DNA of 64,000 nucleotides from [Mycobacterium] stephanolepidis (GTDB lineage Bacteria; Actinomycetota; Actinomycetes; Mycobacteriales; Mycobacteriaceae), in NCBI RefSeq assembly GCF_002356335.1, contig NZ_AP018165.1, forward strand, positions 3,162,001 through 3,226,000, in the 5' to 3' direction. Both the position numbers and the translations under genes were made by a program. A model generated the notes under the pieces. That model saw only the letters and a program-made list of their open reading frames with translations, was not told the DNA's origin and searched no databases. Positions 30,121-40,699 of this stretch are shown here, piece after piece. How positions within the stretch are numbered: position 1 is the stretch's first letter; every line of letters begins with the position of its first letter.

Positions 30121-33100
30121 GCCGCGCATACGCTGCGAGACCACCTGAGTGATGCCGTCATCGCGCATGCTGACGCCGTAGAGCGCGTCCGCGACCTCCA
30201 TCGTCGGTTTCTGATGGGTGATCACGATGAGCTGCGACTTCTCGCGCAGCTGCTCGAACAGGCCGATCAGGCGCTGCAGGTTGACATCGTCGAGTGCGGC
30301 CTCGACCTCGTCCATCACATAGAAGGGCGAGGGCCGCGCGCGGAAGATCGCCACCAGCATGGCGACCGCGGTCAGCGACTTCTCACCGCCGGAGAGCAGT
30401 GAGAGGCGTTTGACCTTCTTGCCCGGCGGACGCGCCTCCACTTCGATACCGGTGGTGAGCATGTCGTTGGGATCGGTGAGCACCAACCGGCCTTCACCAC
30501 CGGGGAACAACGACGCGAACACGCCCTTGAACTCGTGCTCCACATCGGCATACGCCTCGGTGAAGACCTGCAGAATGCGTGTGTCGACGTCGGCGACGAC
30601 ATCGAGCAGGTCCTTGCGAGCCGCCTTCACATCCTCGAGCTGCGTGGACAGGAAGTTGTAGCGCTCTTCCAGTGCCGCGAACTCTTCCAGGGCAAGAGGA
30701 TTCACCTTGCCGAGCTCGCGTAGGTCCTTCTCGGCGCGCTTGGCGCGGCGCTCCTGAGTGTCCCGGTCGAACGGCATGGGCTGCGGCGCGCTCACCTGCT
30801 CACCGCGCTCGCGGGCCTGCTCGTATTCGTCCAGTTCCTGCTGCGAGGGCGGCAATTCGACATGCGGACCGTACTCGGCGATGAGGTCGTCGGCGGCCAT
30901 CCCGAACTGTTCGAGCACCTGCTCGGAGAGCTGCTCGATACGCAGGGCCGCTTGGGCTTTGGCAACTTCATCGCGATGCAGCGCATCGGTCAGACGGGCC
31001 AGGCCCTGCGTGTGTTCGCGGACCTCCTCGCGCACCGCACCTATCGCCGCGGCGTGCTGCGCGCGGGTGGCGCTGAGCAAGTCTCGGCGCGCGGACGCCG
31101 CGGCGACCACGTGTTCAAGGCGAGCCGCAACCAACCGTCCCGACTCGGCCACTGCGGCCGCCACCGCGGCCGCCCGCATCCGGGAGGCCGCCGCCCGCTC
31201 CGCCCGCGCACGCGCCTCACGCTCGGCCGTCGCGGCACGGCGCAACGAATCAGCTTTACCGCGAACCGAATTCACCCGCTCCTCGGAGGTACGTACCGCC
31301 AGGCGCGCCTCGATCTCCACCGAACGGGCGTCTTCGAGCTCAATGGCCATATCGTCGCGGTCAATCGGCTCGTCATCGAACAGGTTGGGCGCCTCTTCGG
31401 CATTGCGCAGCCGGGACTCGACCTCAGCCAGTTCCTCCATGGTCTTGGCGCGGCCCAGTTCGAGCTGATCGCGTTGCAGGGTGAGCTTTTTCACCTCGTC
31501 GGAGGCAACACGGACGTCTTGGCCGACGCGGCCCAACTGCTCGTACACCGCGGAGATGGCCGCATCGGATTCGTTGAGGGCGGCCAGGGCCTGCTCGGCA
31601 GTGTCCTGACGGGCCGTCTGCTCCGCCAGCGCGCCAGCCAATGCGGCGGAGATCTCGCCCACCTGAGTCTCGGTGGCCCGCAGCTCTTCTCCCGCAGCCT
31701 CGATGGCGGCCTGGACCTCAAGGGTGCTCTGCTTCTTGTCGGAGCCGCCGGCAACCCATCCGGCGCCCACCCGGTCGCCCTCGATGGTCACGGCCCGCAG
31801 CAACGGGTTGGCCAGCACCACCTCGATGGCGGCGCCCAGCTCATCGACGACCACCACCGAAGCCAGCATTGCCGATACCGCCGTGGCCAGCCGCTCGGGC
31901 GCCTCGACCAGATCGGCGGCCCAGTGCGCCCCGGGCGGCAGAGCGATCGCAGGACGTGTGTGCGAGTGTGCGGGCCACTCGCCGAACACAATCGCTGCCC
32001 GTCCGCCGTCGGAAGCCTTCAATGCGGCCACCGCCGCCTGCGCCGCGGCGGGATTCTCGGCGGCTACCGCGTCCGCGGCAGGCCCCATTGCGGTCGCGAT
32101 GGCGCCCTGATAACCGGGCCGCACTTTGACCAGCTGCGCGATAGATCCGAAAATCCCAGCACCACTACGGTTCTCGGTGAGCCAGGCCGAGCCGTCCTTA
32201 CGTTCCAGGCCGATGGCCAGTGCGTCGATACGTGCCTTGAGTGAGGCGATCTGCCGTTCGGCCTGCCGTTCGGCCGACTGCAGTTCGGCCACGCGTTCAT
32301 TGGCGATCGACAACGCAGAGACCGAGCGCTCGTGGTGCTCGTCCAGCCCGACCTCGCCCTGATCCAGCTCGGCCACCCGCGCCTTGACCGTGTCGAACTC
32401 GGTCTGCGCGACCTCGCCGCGCACCGTCGCCTCACCGATCGCCTCGGTGAGTCGCTGCGCCTGACCGTCGATGGATTCCAGTCGCGTGCGCATCGTGTCG
32501 ACCTGGCCGGTAAGCCGGGCCAGGCCCTCACGGCGGTCCGCCTCGGCAGCGACAGCGGCCAGGTGTTGGCGCTGTGCCTGAGCGACGGCAGCCTCCTTGG
32601 CCGACAACTCGGCCTTCGCCGTGGTCAGCTGTTCGGTGACCGTTTCCAGCTGCGCGATCAGCAGTCGTTCCTGCTCGGCCACGCGCTCCGCCTGCGCCTC
32701 CAGCTCTTCGGGATCCGGTCCGGTCGGGGCGGCCACCACTTCATCGAGGTGGCTGGCCCGCTCGCCGGCGATCCGGACCGTGGCACTTACCCGTTCGGCG
32801 AGCGCCGAGAGCCGGAACCAGGTCTGTTGCGCCAGCTCGGCCTGCGGCATGAGCTCGCTCAGTGCCGTCTCATGCTCGGTCAGCAGGGCGGTGGCAACGT
32901 CGAGCTTCTCGCTGATCTCCGCGTGTTGCTTGCGCAGCGCCGTCTCGGCATCGTTGGTTCCGTCGAAGTCCGCCCGGCGAGTCACCAGGTCATCGGCGGC
33001 AAGACGCAGTCGTGCATCGCGCAGATCGGCCTGCACGGTAGCGGCGCGGCGCGCAACTTCCGCTTGGCGGCCAAGGGGTTTGAGTTGACGACGTAACTCG

Positions 33101-33687
33101 GTGGTGAGGTCGGTGAGCCGGGCGAGGTTGGCGGCCATCGACTCGAGCTTGCGAACCGCCTTTTCCTTGCGCTTACGGTGCTTGAGCACACCGGCCGCTT
33201 CCTCGATGAAGGCGCGACGATCCTCCGGTCGCGATTCCAGGATCTGCGACAGGCGCCCCTGCCCGACGATGACGTGCATTTCCCGGCCGATGCCCGAGTC
33301 GGACAGCAGCTCCTGGACGTCCATCAGCCGGCAGCTCTGGCCATTGATCTCGTACTCGCCTGCGCCGTCTCGGAACATCCGGCGGGTGATCGACACCTCG
33401 GAGTACTCGATCGGCAGCGCGTGGTCGGAATTGTCGATCGTCAGGGTCACTTCGGCCCGGCCCAACGGTGCGCGGGTCGATGTCCCCGCGAAGATGACGT
33501 CTTCCATCTTGCCGCCGCGCAGGGCCTTGGCGCCCTGTTCGCCCATCACCCAGGACAGGGCATCCACAACATTGGACTTACCCGAGCCATTGGGGCCGAC
33601 GACGCAGGTGATACCCGGCTCCAGACGCAGAGTCGTCGGCGAAGCAAAGGACTTGAAGCCCTTCAGCGTCAGACTCTTGAGGTGCAC
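30088..33687 (-). CDS. smc: chromosome segregation ATPase SMC
   Basis: 1199 residues, full length. N-terminal Walker [21 protein letters not shown]; coiled coils from about 170 to 490 and 680 to 1020; hinge between them (about 510-660); C-terminal signature [18 protein letters not shown] and Walker [18 protein letters not shown] with ScpAB organises the chromosome after ParB loading. Followed upstream by acyP and the osmC-like gene, as in M. tuberculosis Rv2922c-Rv2923c, but separated from ftsY by the inserted IDI-to-LLM group. Confidence 0.97.
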   Translation of the reverse strand: MHLKSLTLKGFKSFASPTTLRLEPGITCVVGPNGSGKSNVVDALSWVMGEQGAKALRGGKMEDVIFAGTSTRAPLGRAEVTLTIDNSDHALPIEYSEVSITRRMFRDGAGEYEINGQSCRLMDVQELLSDSGIGREMHVIVGQGRLSQILESRPEDRRAFIEEAAGVLKHRKRKEKAVRKLESMAANLARLTDLTTELRRQLKPLGRQAEVARRAATVQADLRDARLRLAADDLVTRRADFDGTNDAETALRKQHAEISEKLDVATALLTEHETALSELMPQAELAQQTWFRLSALAERVSATVRIAGERASHLDEVVAAPTGPDPEELEAQAERVAEQERLLIAQLETVTEQLTTAKAELSAKEAAVAQAQRQHLAAVAAEADRREGLARLTGQVDTMRTRLESIDGQAQRLTEAIGEATVRGEVAQTEFDTVKARVAELDQGEVGLDEHHERSVSALSIANERVAELQSAERQAERQIASLKARIDALAIGLERKDGSAWLTENRSGAGIFGSIAQLVKVRPGYQGAIATAMGPAADAVAAENPAAAQAAVAALKASDGGRAAIVFGEWPAHSHTRPAIALPPGAHWAADLVEAPERLATAVSAMLASVVVVDELGAAIEVVLANPLLRAVTIEGDRVGAGWVAGGSDKKQSTLEVQAAIEAAGEELRATETQVGEISAALAGALAEQTARQDTAEQALAALNESDAAISAVYEQLGRVGQDVRVASDEVKKLTLQRDQLELGRAKTMEELAEVESRLRNAEEAPNLFDDEPIDRDDMAIELEDARSVEIEARLAVRTSEERVNSVRGKADSLRRAATAEREARARAERAAASRMRAAAVAAAVAESGRLVAARLEHVVAAASARRDLLSATRAQHAAAIGAVREEVREHTQGLARLTDALHRDEVAKAQAALRIEQLSEQVLEQFGMAADDLIAEYGPHVELPPSQQELDEYEQARERGEQVSAPQPMPFDRDTQERRAKRAEKDLRELGKVNPLALEEFAALEERYNFLSTQLEDVKAARKDLLDVVADVDTRILQVFTEAYADVEHEFKGVFASLFPGGEGRLVLTDPNDMLTTGIEVEARPPGKKVKRLSLLSGGEKSLTAVAMLVAIFRARPSPFYVMDEVEAALDDVNLQRLIGLFEQLREKSQLIVITHQKPTMEVADALYGVSMRDDGITQVVSQRMRGLETQPAGQNT

Positions 33688-33713
33688 AGCGGGCCAGAAT
33701 ACCGGTCTTGGCG

Positions 33714-33992
33714 CTAACGCTCGCTAAACCCGGAAACAGGCTCGCCGGGCTGTTGCCAGCTATCCACCACAAGATCTACGCGACCTGGCGTTTCACCGCT
33801 GTTCAACTTGGCAAGCAGCTGTTCACACACGGCCTTGTCCCCCTGTGCGACGACGTGCACGCGGCCGTCGCGCGCGTTGGCGGCATATCCGGTCAGGCCG
33901 AGTTCAAGGGCGCGGGATCGCACCCACCAACGGAACCCGACCCCCTGGACATGCCCGTGTACCCACGCGTCGAGGCGGACCTCAGGACTCAA
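33714..33992 (-). CDS. acyP: acylphosphatase
   Basis: 92 residues. The catalytic Arg lies in [15 protein letters not shown] and the Asn in [15 protein letters not shown], both required for hydrolysis of acyl phosphates. Small cytoplasmic alpha/beta sandwich. It overlaps the osmC-like gene by 11 bp and precedes smc by 26 bp (Rv2922A position). Confidence 0.95.
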   Translation of the reverse strand: MSPEVRLDAWVHGHVQGVGFRWWVRSRALELGLTGYAANARDGRVHVVAQGDKAVCEQLLAKLNSGETPGRVDLVVDSWQQPGEPVSGFSER

Positions 33993-34386
33993 TGGTGAAG
34001 TTCACCTCGGCTCCGGCTTTCAGGGTGCGCCCCACCGTGCAGACCTGATCGACGGCGCGTTCCACGACGGTCAGTACCCGCGCGCGTTCCTCAGGTGTGA
34101 GCGCGCTCAGATCGATGACCATCTTCTCGTCGAGCACCGGGTAGCGCTCCTGCTCCCGATCGGCAGGGCCACTGACGTCGATGCGCACCTGGTAGTCGTC
34201 GCCCAGGCGACGCGCCAGAGGCTGGTCGCTGGACATCCCGCTACAGGCCGCGAGCGCGATCTTGAGCAGCTCACCGGGGGTGAAGACCCCGTCGACAGTC
34301 TCCGATCCGATCAGCACTTCTGCACCTCGGGAGCTATGTCCCGTGTAGCGCCGATTGCCCGTACGCTCTACCCATAATGACGTCAC
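33982..34386 (-). CDS. OsmC/Ohr-family protein
   Basis: 134 residues from GTG 34386. OsmC-like fold with a conserved Cys in ALAACSGMSSDQPLARR and a second near the C-terminus (VDQVCTVGRTL), the thiol pair used for peroxide reduction in this family. N-terminus MTSLWVERTGNRRYTGHSSR is typical. Equivalent to Rv2923c. Its start region overlaps the divergent secreted gene by 10 bp, so the two promoters must lie inside each other's coding DNA. Confidence 0.9.
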   Translation of the reverse strand: MTSLWVERTGNRRYTGHSSRGAEVLIGSETVDGVFTPGELLKIALAACSGMSSDQPLARRLGDDYQVRIDVSGPADREQERYPVLDEKMVIDLSALTPEERARVLTVVERAVDQVCTVGRTLKAGAEVNFTIES

Positions 34387-34820
34387 GCCCGCAATGCTAT
34401 GTAATCGCCGCCATCACGGCCGCGATGACTTTCTGCGCCTCATTTTTCTGGGCGCCAACTGCCGCGGCGGAACCCATAGTGGCGCTAGAGTCACTCTTGC
34501 TGCGTCCGTACAGCGAGGTACGGGCGCAGTTGTTGTCTGGTTCGTGGGCTCCTCGCATCGAGGAGCTGGTGTATATCCCGCCGGGCGATCCCAAGATCGT
34601 GCCGACGTCTGCCATGCGACAGACCTTCACGGTGGTCGATACCTGCTTCACCAAACGGATCACTCCGATGGGCATCTACCTTCTGTTGGCGGCACCGGAA
34701 ACCGTGGAGAAGGTCGGCGCCGACAATTTCCGGGCCACCTACGGTCAGTTGGTGCCCAAGTATCGTCCGGGTTGCGATCCCGACGTCCAACAGATCGATC
34801 TGGGCCGCCCGCCCTTCTGA
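34377..34820 (+). CDS. secreted protein of unknown function
   Basis: 147 residues. Signal peptide AAITAAMTFCASFFWAPTAAA, cleaved near AAAEP. The mature part (about 115 residues) has two cysteines (VDTCFTKR and RPGCDPDV) that may pair, and no motif I recognise. Convergent with kdpE, 4 bp apart. Its 5' end overlaps the osmC-like gene, and it lies at the left boundary of the kdp insertion. Confidence 0.72.
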   Translation: MTSRPQCYVIAAITAAMTFCASFFWAPTAAAEPIVALESLLLRPYSEVRAQLLSGSWAPRIEELVYIPPGDPKIVPTSAMRQTFTVVDTCFTKRITPMGIYLLLAAPETVEKVGADNFRATYGQLVPKYRPGCDPDVQQIDLGRPPF

Positions 34821-34824
34821 CCTG

Positions 34825-35499
34825 TCACTCCTGGAAGCGGTATCCCATACCCGCCTCGGTGAGCAGGTGTTTCGGATGAGCCGGATCGATCTCCAGTTTT
34901 CGTCGTAGCTGCGCCAGATACACACGTAGATAATGAGTTTCGGAGCTGTACGCGGGGCCCCAGACCTCGTGGAGCAGTTCCTTCTGCCCGACAAGTTTTC
35001 CGCGGTTACGCACCAGCACCGCCAGCATCGACCATTCGGTAGGCGTCAGATGCACTTCCCTGCCATCGCGAATCACCTTGTGCGACGAGAGATCCACGTC
35101 GAATGTTTCGGTGCGGACCACAGGTTCGGCGCTGTCCGGTGTGCCACGCCGTACAGCTGCCCGTAGCCGGGCCAGGAATTCGTCCATGCCAAAAGGTTTG
35201 GTCACATAGTCGTCGGCACCCGCATCGAGTGCCTCCACCTTGTCCGCCGAGTCGGTGCGCGCCGAAAGCACGATCACCGGAACCTCGGTCCAACCGCGCA
35301 GCCCGGCGAGCACCTCGGTGCCATCCATATCCGGCAACCCGAGATCCAGAATGACCACCTCGGGCTGGGTCTCGGCAGCCGCACGCAGCGCGCCCGCCCC
35401 CGAGGAGGCCGTTACCACCTCATAACCACGCGCCGACAGGTTGATCCGCAAGGCGCGCAGGATCTGCGGCTCGTCGTCAACCACCAACACCCGCGTCAT
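34825..35499 (-). CDS. kdpE: KdpE response regulator
   Basis: 224 residues. Receiver domain with acidic pocket VVDDE, phosphoacceptor D52 (VVILDLGLPDMDG), conserved Thr/Ser (VIVLSAR) and Lys (YVTKPF). The OmpR-type winged helix occupies about residues 125-224. It activates the kdp genes under potassium limitation. Overlaps kdpD by 4 bp and ends the six-gene run. Confidence 0.95.
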   Translation of the reverse strand: MTRVLVVDDEPQILRALRINLSARGYEVVTASSGAGALRAAAETQPEVVILDLGLPDMDGTEVLAGLRGWTEVPVIVLSARTDSADKVEALDAGADDYVTKPFGMDEFLARLRAAVRRGTPDSAEPVVRTETFDVDLSSHKVIRDGREVHLTPTEWSMLAVLVRNRGKLVGQKELLHEVWGPAYSSETHYLRVYLAQLRRKLEIDPAHPKHLLTEAGMGYRFQE

Positions 35500-37991
35500 C
35501 GCAGCACCCCGACACTCGGCAGATCAACGATCATGGTCAGACCGCCGCCTGCCGTGTCAGTCGCGTTCACCGTGCCCTCCATTGCTTCCACGAAACCCCT
35601 CACCACCGAAAGACCCAGCCCCACACCAACTGTGTTGTCGCGATCGCCGAGCCGCTGGAAAGCATCGAAGGCGGCACCACGTTTGGACGCGTCCAGCCCC
35701 TTCCCGTGGTCGGCGACGATCACCAGTGTGCGGTCCTCTACCTCCTCGTAGTTGACCAGCACCTCTGCCTGTGAGTATCGCAGTGCATTGTCGACAAGGT
35801 TGGCCAATACGCGTTCCAGCAGGCCAGGGTCTGCCCGAACCACCGCACCATTCAGGTCCAGATGCACCCGTTTGCGATCGTTCTCGGTGGCACCCAGAAG
35901 GGCTCTATGCGCGATTTCCTCGACATACACCGGCACAGCACGGGGTTTGACGACCCCCGCCGCCAGCCGCGACGAGTCCAGCAGATTGCCCACCAGTGCC
36001 GTGAGTTGATCGGTCGACTCCTCCACGGTGGCAAGTAGTTCGGCGGTGTCCTCCGGCGAGAACTCGATGTCCGGACTGCGCAGGCTCGATACGGCGGCCT
36101 TGACCGCGGCGAGCGGGGTACGCAAGTCATGGCTCACCGCGGATAGCAGTGCCCGCCGCAACCGATCGGCCTCGGCAAGTGCAGAGGCCTGCGACGCTTC
36201 CTCGGCCAACCGTGCCGAACGGACCAAACCGACCGCCGTTCCGGCGACCACCTGCAGCACCCGTGCATCGGTGGATGGCACCGGTGGCCCATTGAGCGCC
36301 AACGCGTAGGCGCCATCGTCGACCCGGAACACCGAGTCGGCTTCGGACTCCCGTGTGGGCGGGTGCTCCCCGACACTGGCCACAGCCGGTCCCTCCGCGC
36401 ACAGCAGACTCACCGCCGTCTGGTTGTAGGTGGCGCGTACCCGCTCCAGAAGGGCCGAAAGATCCGAATTCACGAGGACACCACCGGCGAAGAGTGCCAG
36501 CAGCTCGGCTTCACGCGCCGCCCGTCGAGCCTGCCGAGCGCGCGTGGCCGCCGCATCGACGAGGGCCGCGACGGCGACGGCGGTCACCATGATCATCAAG
36601 ATGGTCAGTGCGTTGTCGGTCTCCCCGATGGTGAAGCTGTATCGCGGAGAGACGAACAGATAGTTGAGCAGCAGCCCCGAGATGACCGCCGACACCAGCG
36701 CGGTCGATACACCGCCGAGCAACGAAACGGCCAGCACCGCAATAAGAAACAGTGCGCTTTTGCTGCCGACCCCGAGTGCGGAGTCGAAGAAATGAATGAA
36801 CAACGCGGTGGCCGGCGGCACCAGGATCGCGGCCAGCCAGTTGATGATCAGGCGCTTACGTCCCTCTTGTGGCATGGATCCACTGCGCAGCCTCACCGGC
36901 CCCGCGTGCCCGTGCGTCACCATGTGCACGTCGATGGCGCCCGAGTCGCGGATGACAGCCGCGGCCACTCCCTCGTCGAAAATCCTGGCCCATCGCGAAC
37001 GCCGCGAGGTACCCAACACCAATTGGGTGGCGTTGACGCCACGGGCGAAGTCGAGCAGTGTCTGCGGTACATCGTCTCCGGTGACGGTCTGCACCGAGGC
37101 CCCAATATCGTTGGCCAGTCGGCGTACCCGCGCCATGACCGCTGTGGATGCACCGACCAGACCGTCTCCCCGCACCACGTGGACCACCAGGAGTTCGGCG
37201 CTCGACTTGGCGGCGATGCGGCTCGCCCGGCGTACCAGGGTCTCCGATTCGGGACCCCCTGTGACCGCGACGACCACGCGCTCACGTGCCTCCCAGGTCT
37301 TGGTGATCCTGTTGTCCGAACGGTATTTGGCAAGTGCGGCGTCCACCTGATCGGCGAGCCACAGCAGCGCCAGCTCACGCAGCGCCGTCAGATTGCCTGT
37401 CCGGAAGTAGTTACTCAGCGCCGAGCCCACCTTCTCGGGCGCATAAACATTGCCGTGAACCATCCTGCGCCGCAGCGCCTCCGGCGTGATGTCCACGAGC
37501 TCAACCTGCTCGGCGCGTCGCACCACTGCATCGGGGACGGTCTCGCGCTGCACGATTCCGGTGATCTGTTCGACAACGTCGTTCAGACTTTCCAGATGCT
37601 GCACATTGATGGTGGTCAGCACATCGATCCCGGCGTCCAGGATCTCGTCGATATCCTGCCAGCGCTTGGGATTCCGGCTACCCGGTGCGTTGGTGTGTGC
37701 CATCTCGTCGATGAGTACCAGCGCCGGCTTGCGGGCCAATACCGCATCGACATCCAACTCGTGCATGAGCGTGCCGCGGTAGGTCGTCTCCTTGGGCGGG
37801 ATGAGCTCTAAACCATCGAGCATCTCCGCGGTCTTGGAGCGGCCATGGGTTTCTACCGTCGCCGCCACCACATCGGTGCCGCGTCCGGCCCGACGGTGTG
37901 CCTCGTTGAGCATGGCGTAGGTCTTCCCTACACCGGGTGCGGCCCCCAGATAGATCCGCAAAGTCCCGCGTGCGCGAAGACCGTCAGGCAC
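35496..37991 (-). CDS. kdpD: KdpD sensor histidine kinase
   Basis: 831 residues. N-terminal KdpD domain with Walker A GAAPGVGKTYAML and TPEALRRRMVHGNVY; a universal-stress-protein-like domain (VVAVTGGPESETLVRRASRI); four membrane segments of DUF4118 (about residues 400-490); a GAF-like region; HisKA with the phosphorylated His in LLSAVSHDLRTPLAAVKAA; and the ATPase N and G boxes (LVDNALRYSQ, ADHGKGLD, GVGLGLSVVRGF). It senses low potassium. Ten bp after kdpC, same strand. Confidence 0.95.
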   Translation of the reverse strand: MPDGLRARGTLRIYLGAAPGVGKTYAMLNEAHRRAGRGTDVVAATVETHGRSKTAEMLDGLELIPPKETTYRGTLMHELDVDAVLARKPALVLIDEMAHTNAPGSRNPKRWQDIDEILDAGIDVLTTINVQHLESLNDVVEQITGIVQRETVPDAVVRRAEQVELVDITPEALRRRMVHGNVYAPEKVGSALSNYFRTGNLTALRELALLWLADQVDAALAKYRSDNRITKTWEARERVVVAVTGGPESETLVRRASRIAAKSSAELLVVHVVRGDGLVGASTAVMARVRRLANDIGASVQTVTGDDVPQTLLDFARGVNATQLVLGTSRRSRWARIFDEGVAAAVIRDSGAIDVHMVTHGHAGPVRLRSGSMPQEGRKRLIINWLAAILVPPATALFIHFFDSALGVGSKSALFLIAVLAVSLLGGVSTALVSAVISGLLLNYLFVSPRYSFTIGETDNALTILMIMVTAVAVAALVDAAATRARQARRAAREAELLALFAGGVLVNSDLSALLERVRATYNQTAVSLLCAEGPAVASVGEHPPTRESEADSVFRVDDGAYALALNGPPVPSTDARVLQVVAGTAVGLVRSARLAEEASQASALAEADRLRRALLSAVSHDLRTPLAAVKAAVSSLRSPDIEFSPEDTAELLATVEESTDQLTALVGNLLDSSRLAAGVVKPRAVPVYVEEIAHRALLGATENDRKRVHLDLNGAVVRADPGLLERVLANLVDNALRYSQAEVLVNYEEVEDRTLVIVADHGKGLDASKRGAAFDAFQRLGDRDNTVGVGLGLSVVRGFVEAMEGTVNATDTAGGGLTMIVDLPSVGVLR

Positions 37992-38001
37992 CGTCTCTCC
38001 T

Positions 38002-38598
38002 TCATCGGCAGGGTGGGCCGGTCAGGCCCAGTGCCACGTTCAGTGTGGGGACGTTGACGCGCGGCTCTCCCAGAATGCCCCATTGCCGGGAAGACGTGTG
38101 TGCTTGTACCAACTCCGCGAGCCGCGCCGCACCCACGCCGGTGGCCGCCACCACCCGCGGTATCTGCAGCGCCGCGTACTCCGGGCTGATATCGGGGTCC
38201 AGGCTCGAACCGGAACCGGTCACCGCGTCGGCGGGAATCCGTGTGGGATCGACGCTCTCGCGCCGGGCGATGGTGGCGCGACGAGTATCGATATCCGTTT
38301 TCAGCTTCTCGCTGTTCGGTCCCTGGTTGGAGGGCACCCCGGCGGCGGGATCACCACTGGCCCGGGTGTGGAAGTAGGGGTCAGAACCGGAGGCTTGTGG
38401 GTCCACCCCGATGAGTGCGGACCCGACGACGCAGCCGTTACGGTCCGTAAGAGGTGAGCCCTCCGCGGATCTGGAATCGATGCGACCGAACAGCCACACC
38501 GCGGCCGGGTATGCGATACCGAGCACCGCCGTGAGCGACAGCAGCACCACCAGGCCCGCCACACACTGACGCAGCCACGCGATTGAGATCTTCGTCAT
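38002..38598 (-). CDS. kdpC: potassium-transporting ATPase subunit C
   Basis: 198 residues from ATG 38598 (MTKISIAWLRQCVAG). One N-terminal membrane helix then an extracytoplasmic domain with the family stretch SDPYFHTRASG, ASSLDPDISP-like GSGSSLDPDISPEYA and QIPRVVAATG. It stabilises the KdpAB complex. Seven bp after kdpB. Confidence 0.95.
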   Translation of the reverse strand: MTKISIAWLRQCVAGLVVLLSLTAVLGIAYPAAVWLFGRIDSRSAEGSPLTDRNGCVVGSALIGVDPQASGSDPYFHTRASGDPAAGVPSNQGPNSEKLKTDIDTRRATIARRESVDPTRIPADAVTGSGSSLDPDISPEYAALQIPRVVAATGVGAARLAELVQAHTSSRQWGILGEPRVNVPTLNVALGLTGPPCR

Positions 38599-38605
38599 TA
38601 CCAAC

Positions 38606-40699
38606 TCACCCAATTCCCGGTATGAAACGCACAACCAGATCGATCAGCCAGATCCCCACGAACGGAACGATCACGCCGCCGAGCCCGTAGATCAACAGAT
38701 TTCGCCGTAGCAACTCCCCCGCACCCACCGGCCGGTAACGAACGCCCTTGAGCGCCAACGGCACCAGCGCGATGATCACCAGGGCGTTGAAGATCACGGC
38801 CGAGAGGATCGCCGACTGCGGAGTGGCCAGTCGCATGATGTTGAGCTCACCCAGCTGCGGATAGATGCCGCTGAACAACGCGGGCAGGATCGCGAAGTAC
38901 TTCGCGAGGTCATTGGCCAGCGAGAACGTGGTCAACGCGCCCCGAGTGATCAGCAGCTGCTTGCCGATGGCCACCACGTCGATGAGCTTGGTGGGGTCGG
39001 AGTCCAGGTCCACCATGTTCCCGGCTTCCTTGGCGGCCGATGTCCCGGTGTTCATGGCCACACCCACGTCCGCCTGTGCCAGGGCCGGTGCGTCGTTGGT
39101 GCCGTCACCGGTCATCGCAACGAGCCGACCGGCCTTCTGTTCCCTGCGCAGCAGCTCCAGCTTGTCTTCCGGGGTGGCCTCCGCGACGTAGTCGTCCACT
39201 CCGGCCTCGGAGGCGATCTGCTTGGCGGTCAACGGGTTATCGCCGGTCACCATGACCGTGCGGATTCCCATGGCTCGCATCTGGGCGAAGCGTTCAGCCA
39301 TACCGGGTTTGACGACGTCGGAGAGCCGAATCACGCCCAGCAGCCGCGTCTCGGCGCCGTCGTGGTCGGCCACCACCAGCGGGGTGCCGCCCTCGCCGGC
39401 CACCTGATCTGCGACCTTGCGGACCGCGACCACCGCAGGGTCGTCCTCCTGAACACCGGAAAGGCTTGCCACCCAGGTGAACACCGCATCGGCGGCGCCC
39501 TTGCGGATCTGCTTGCCGTCGGCGGTATCCAGACCGCTCATCCGGGTGGCCGCGGTGAAGGCCAAAAACTCTCCTTCACGCGAGCCATCATCGCTTCTTT
39601 CCCCCGTCGCGTCGCTCGCGCCGACGGCCAGTTCCACAATGCTGCGACCCTCTGGGGTCTCGTCGGCAAGGCTCGAGGCCCGCGCGGCCTGGGCAAGAGT
39701 TTCGTGCGTGATACCGGGCGCCACAATAAATTCGGTGGCCTGCCGGTTACCGAAGGTTATGGTGCCGGTCTTGTCCATCAGCAGGACGTCGATGTCCCCG
39801 GCCGCCTCCACCGCGCGCCCCGACTTGGCCAACACGTTGTGCTGCACCAGCCGATCCATGCCCGCGATACCGATCGCCGACATCAGAGCGCCGATGGTGG
39901 TGGGGATCAAACAGACGAGCAATGCGATGAGCTTGATCGGATCCTGTTGCTCACCGCCATAATTGCCCATCGGACCGAGCGCGACGACCGCCAACAGGAA
40001 GATGATGGTGAGCGAGGCCAACAGGATGTTGAGTGCGATCTCGTTAGGCGTCTTCTGACGCGCGGCGCCCTCCACGAGCGCGATCATCCGATCGACAAAG
40101 GACTCACCGGGTGCCGCCGTGATCTGCACGACGATCCGGTCCGACAGCACGGTGGTACCGCCGGTGACGGCGCACCGGTCACCACCGGATTCCCTGACCA
40201 CGGGCGCTGATTCACCGGTGATGGCCGACTCGTCGACCGTCGCGATGCCCTCCACCACGTCACTGTCGCCCGGGATCACCTGTCCGGCTTCGACGACCAC
40301 GCGGTCGCCCGGCCGCAACGAACTGCCGGCCACCTCTTCCTCGGTCTCTGTGCCGTCGACGCCGTTGTCGGGCCGCACCAACTTGCGGGCCACGGTGTCA
40401 CGCTTTACCTCTCGCAGGCTCGCCGCCTGCGCCTTTCCGCGCCCCTCGGCGACGGCCTCGGCCAGGTTCGCGAACACCACCGTGAACCACAACCAGGCGG
40501 TGATGGCCCACGCGAAGATCGACGGATGCAATGCGGCGAGCACGGTGGTGGCCACCGACCCGACGGTCACCACGAACATCACCGGGTTGCGGGCCATATG
40601 ACGCGGATCCAGCTTGCGCACCGCTAGCGGAAGCGCCTTGACCAATTGGGTGGGATCGAAGACTCCGGTACTGACTGTGCTCTTACTGGTCTTGGACAC
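38606..40699 (-). CDS. kdpB: potassium-transporting P-type ATPase subunit B
   Basis: 697 residues from GTG 40699. P-type ATPase motifs: phosphorylated Asp in [18 protein letters not shown] actuator loop ([12 protein letters not shown]), [14 protein letters not shown] and [21 protein letters not shown]. It drives high-affinity potassium import with KdpA. Its start overlaps the kdpA stop by 1 bp (TAGTG). Confidence 0.97.
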   Translation of the reverse strand: MSKTSKSTVSTGVFDPTQLVKALPLAVRKLDPRHMARNPVMFVVTVGSVATTVLAALHPSIFAWAITAWLWFTVVFANLAEAVAEGRGKAQAASLREVKRDTVARKLVRPDNGVDGTETEEEVAGSSLRPGDRVVVEAGQVIPGDSDVVEGIATVDESAITGESAPVVRESGGDRCAVTGGTTVLSDRIVVQITAAPGESFVDRMIALVEGAARQKTPNEIALNILLASLTIIFLLAVVALGPMGNYGGEQQDPIKLIALLVCLIPTTIGALMSAIGIAGMDRLVQHNVLAKSGRAVEAAGDIDVLLMDKTGTITFGNRQATEFIVAPGITHETLAQAARASSLADETPEGRSIVELAVGASDATGERSDDGSREGEFLAFTAATRMSGLDTADGKQIRKGAADAVFTWVASLSGVQEDDPAVVAVRKVADQVAGEGGTPLVVADHDGAETRLLGVIRLSDVVKPGMAERFAQMRAMGIRTVMVTGDNPLTAKQIASEAGVDDYVAEATPEDKLELLRREQKAGRLVAMTGDGTNDAPALAQADVGVAMNTGTSAAKEAGNMVDLDSDPTKLIDVVAIGKQLLITRGALTTFSLANDLAKYFAILPALFSGIYPQLGELNIMRLATPQSAILSAVIFNALVIIALVPLALKGVRYRPVGAGELLRRNLLIYGLGGVIVPFVGIWLIDLVVRFIPGIG

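Noticed and set aside
36363..37811. 482-codon open frame antisense to kdpD
   Set aside because: Composition and lack of motifs mark it as a shadow of kdpD.
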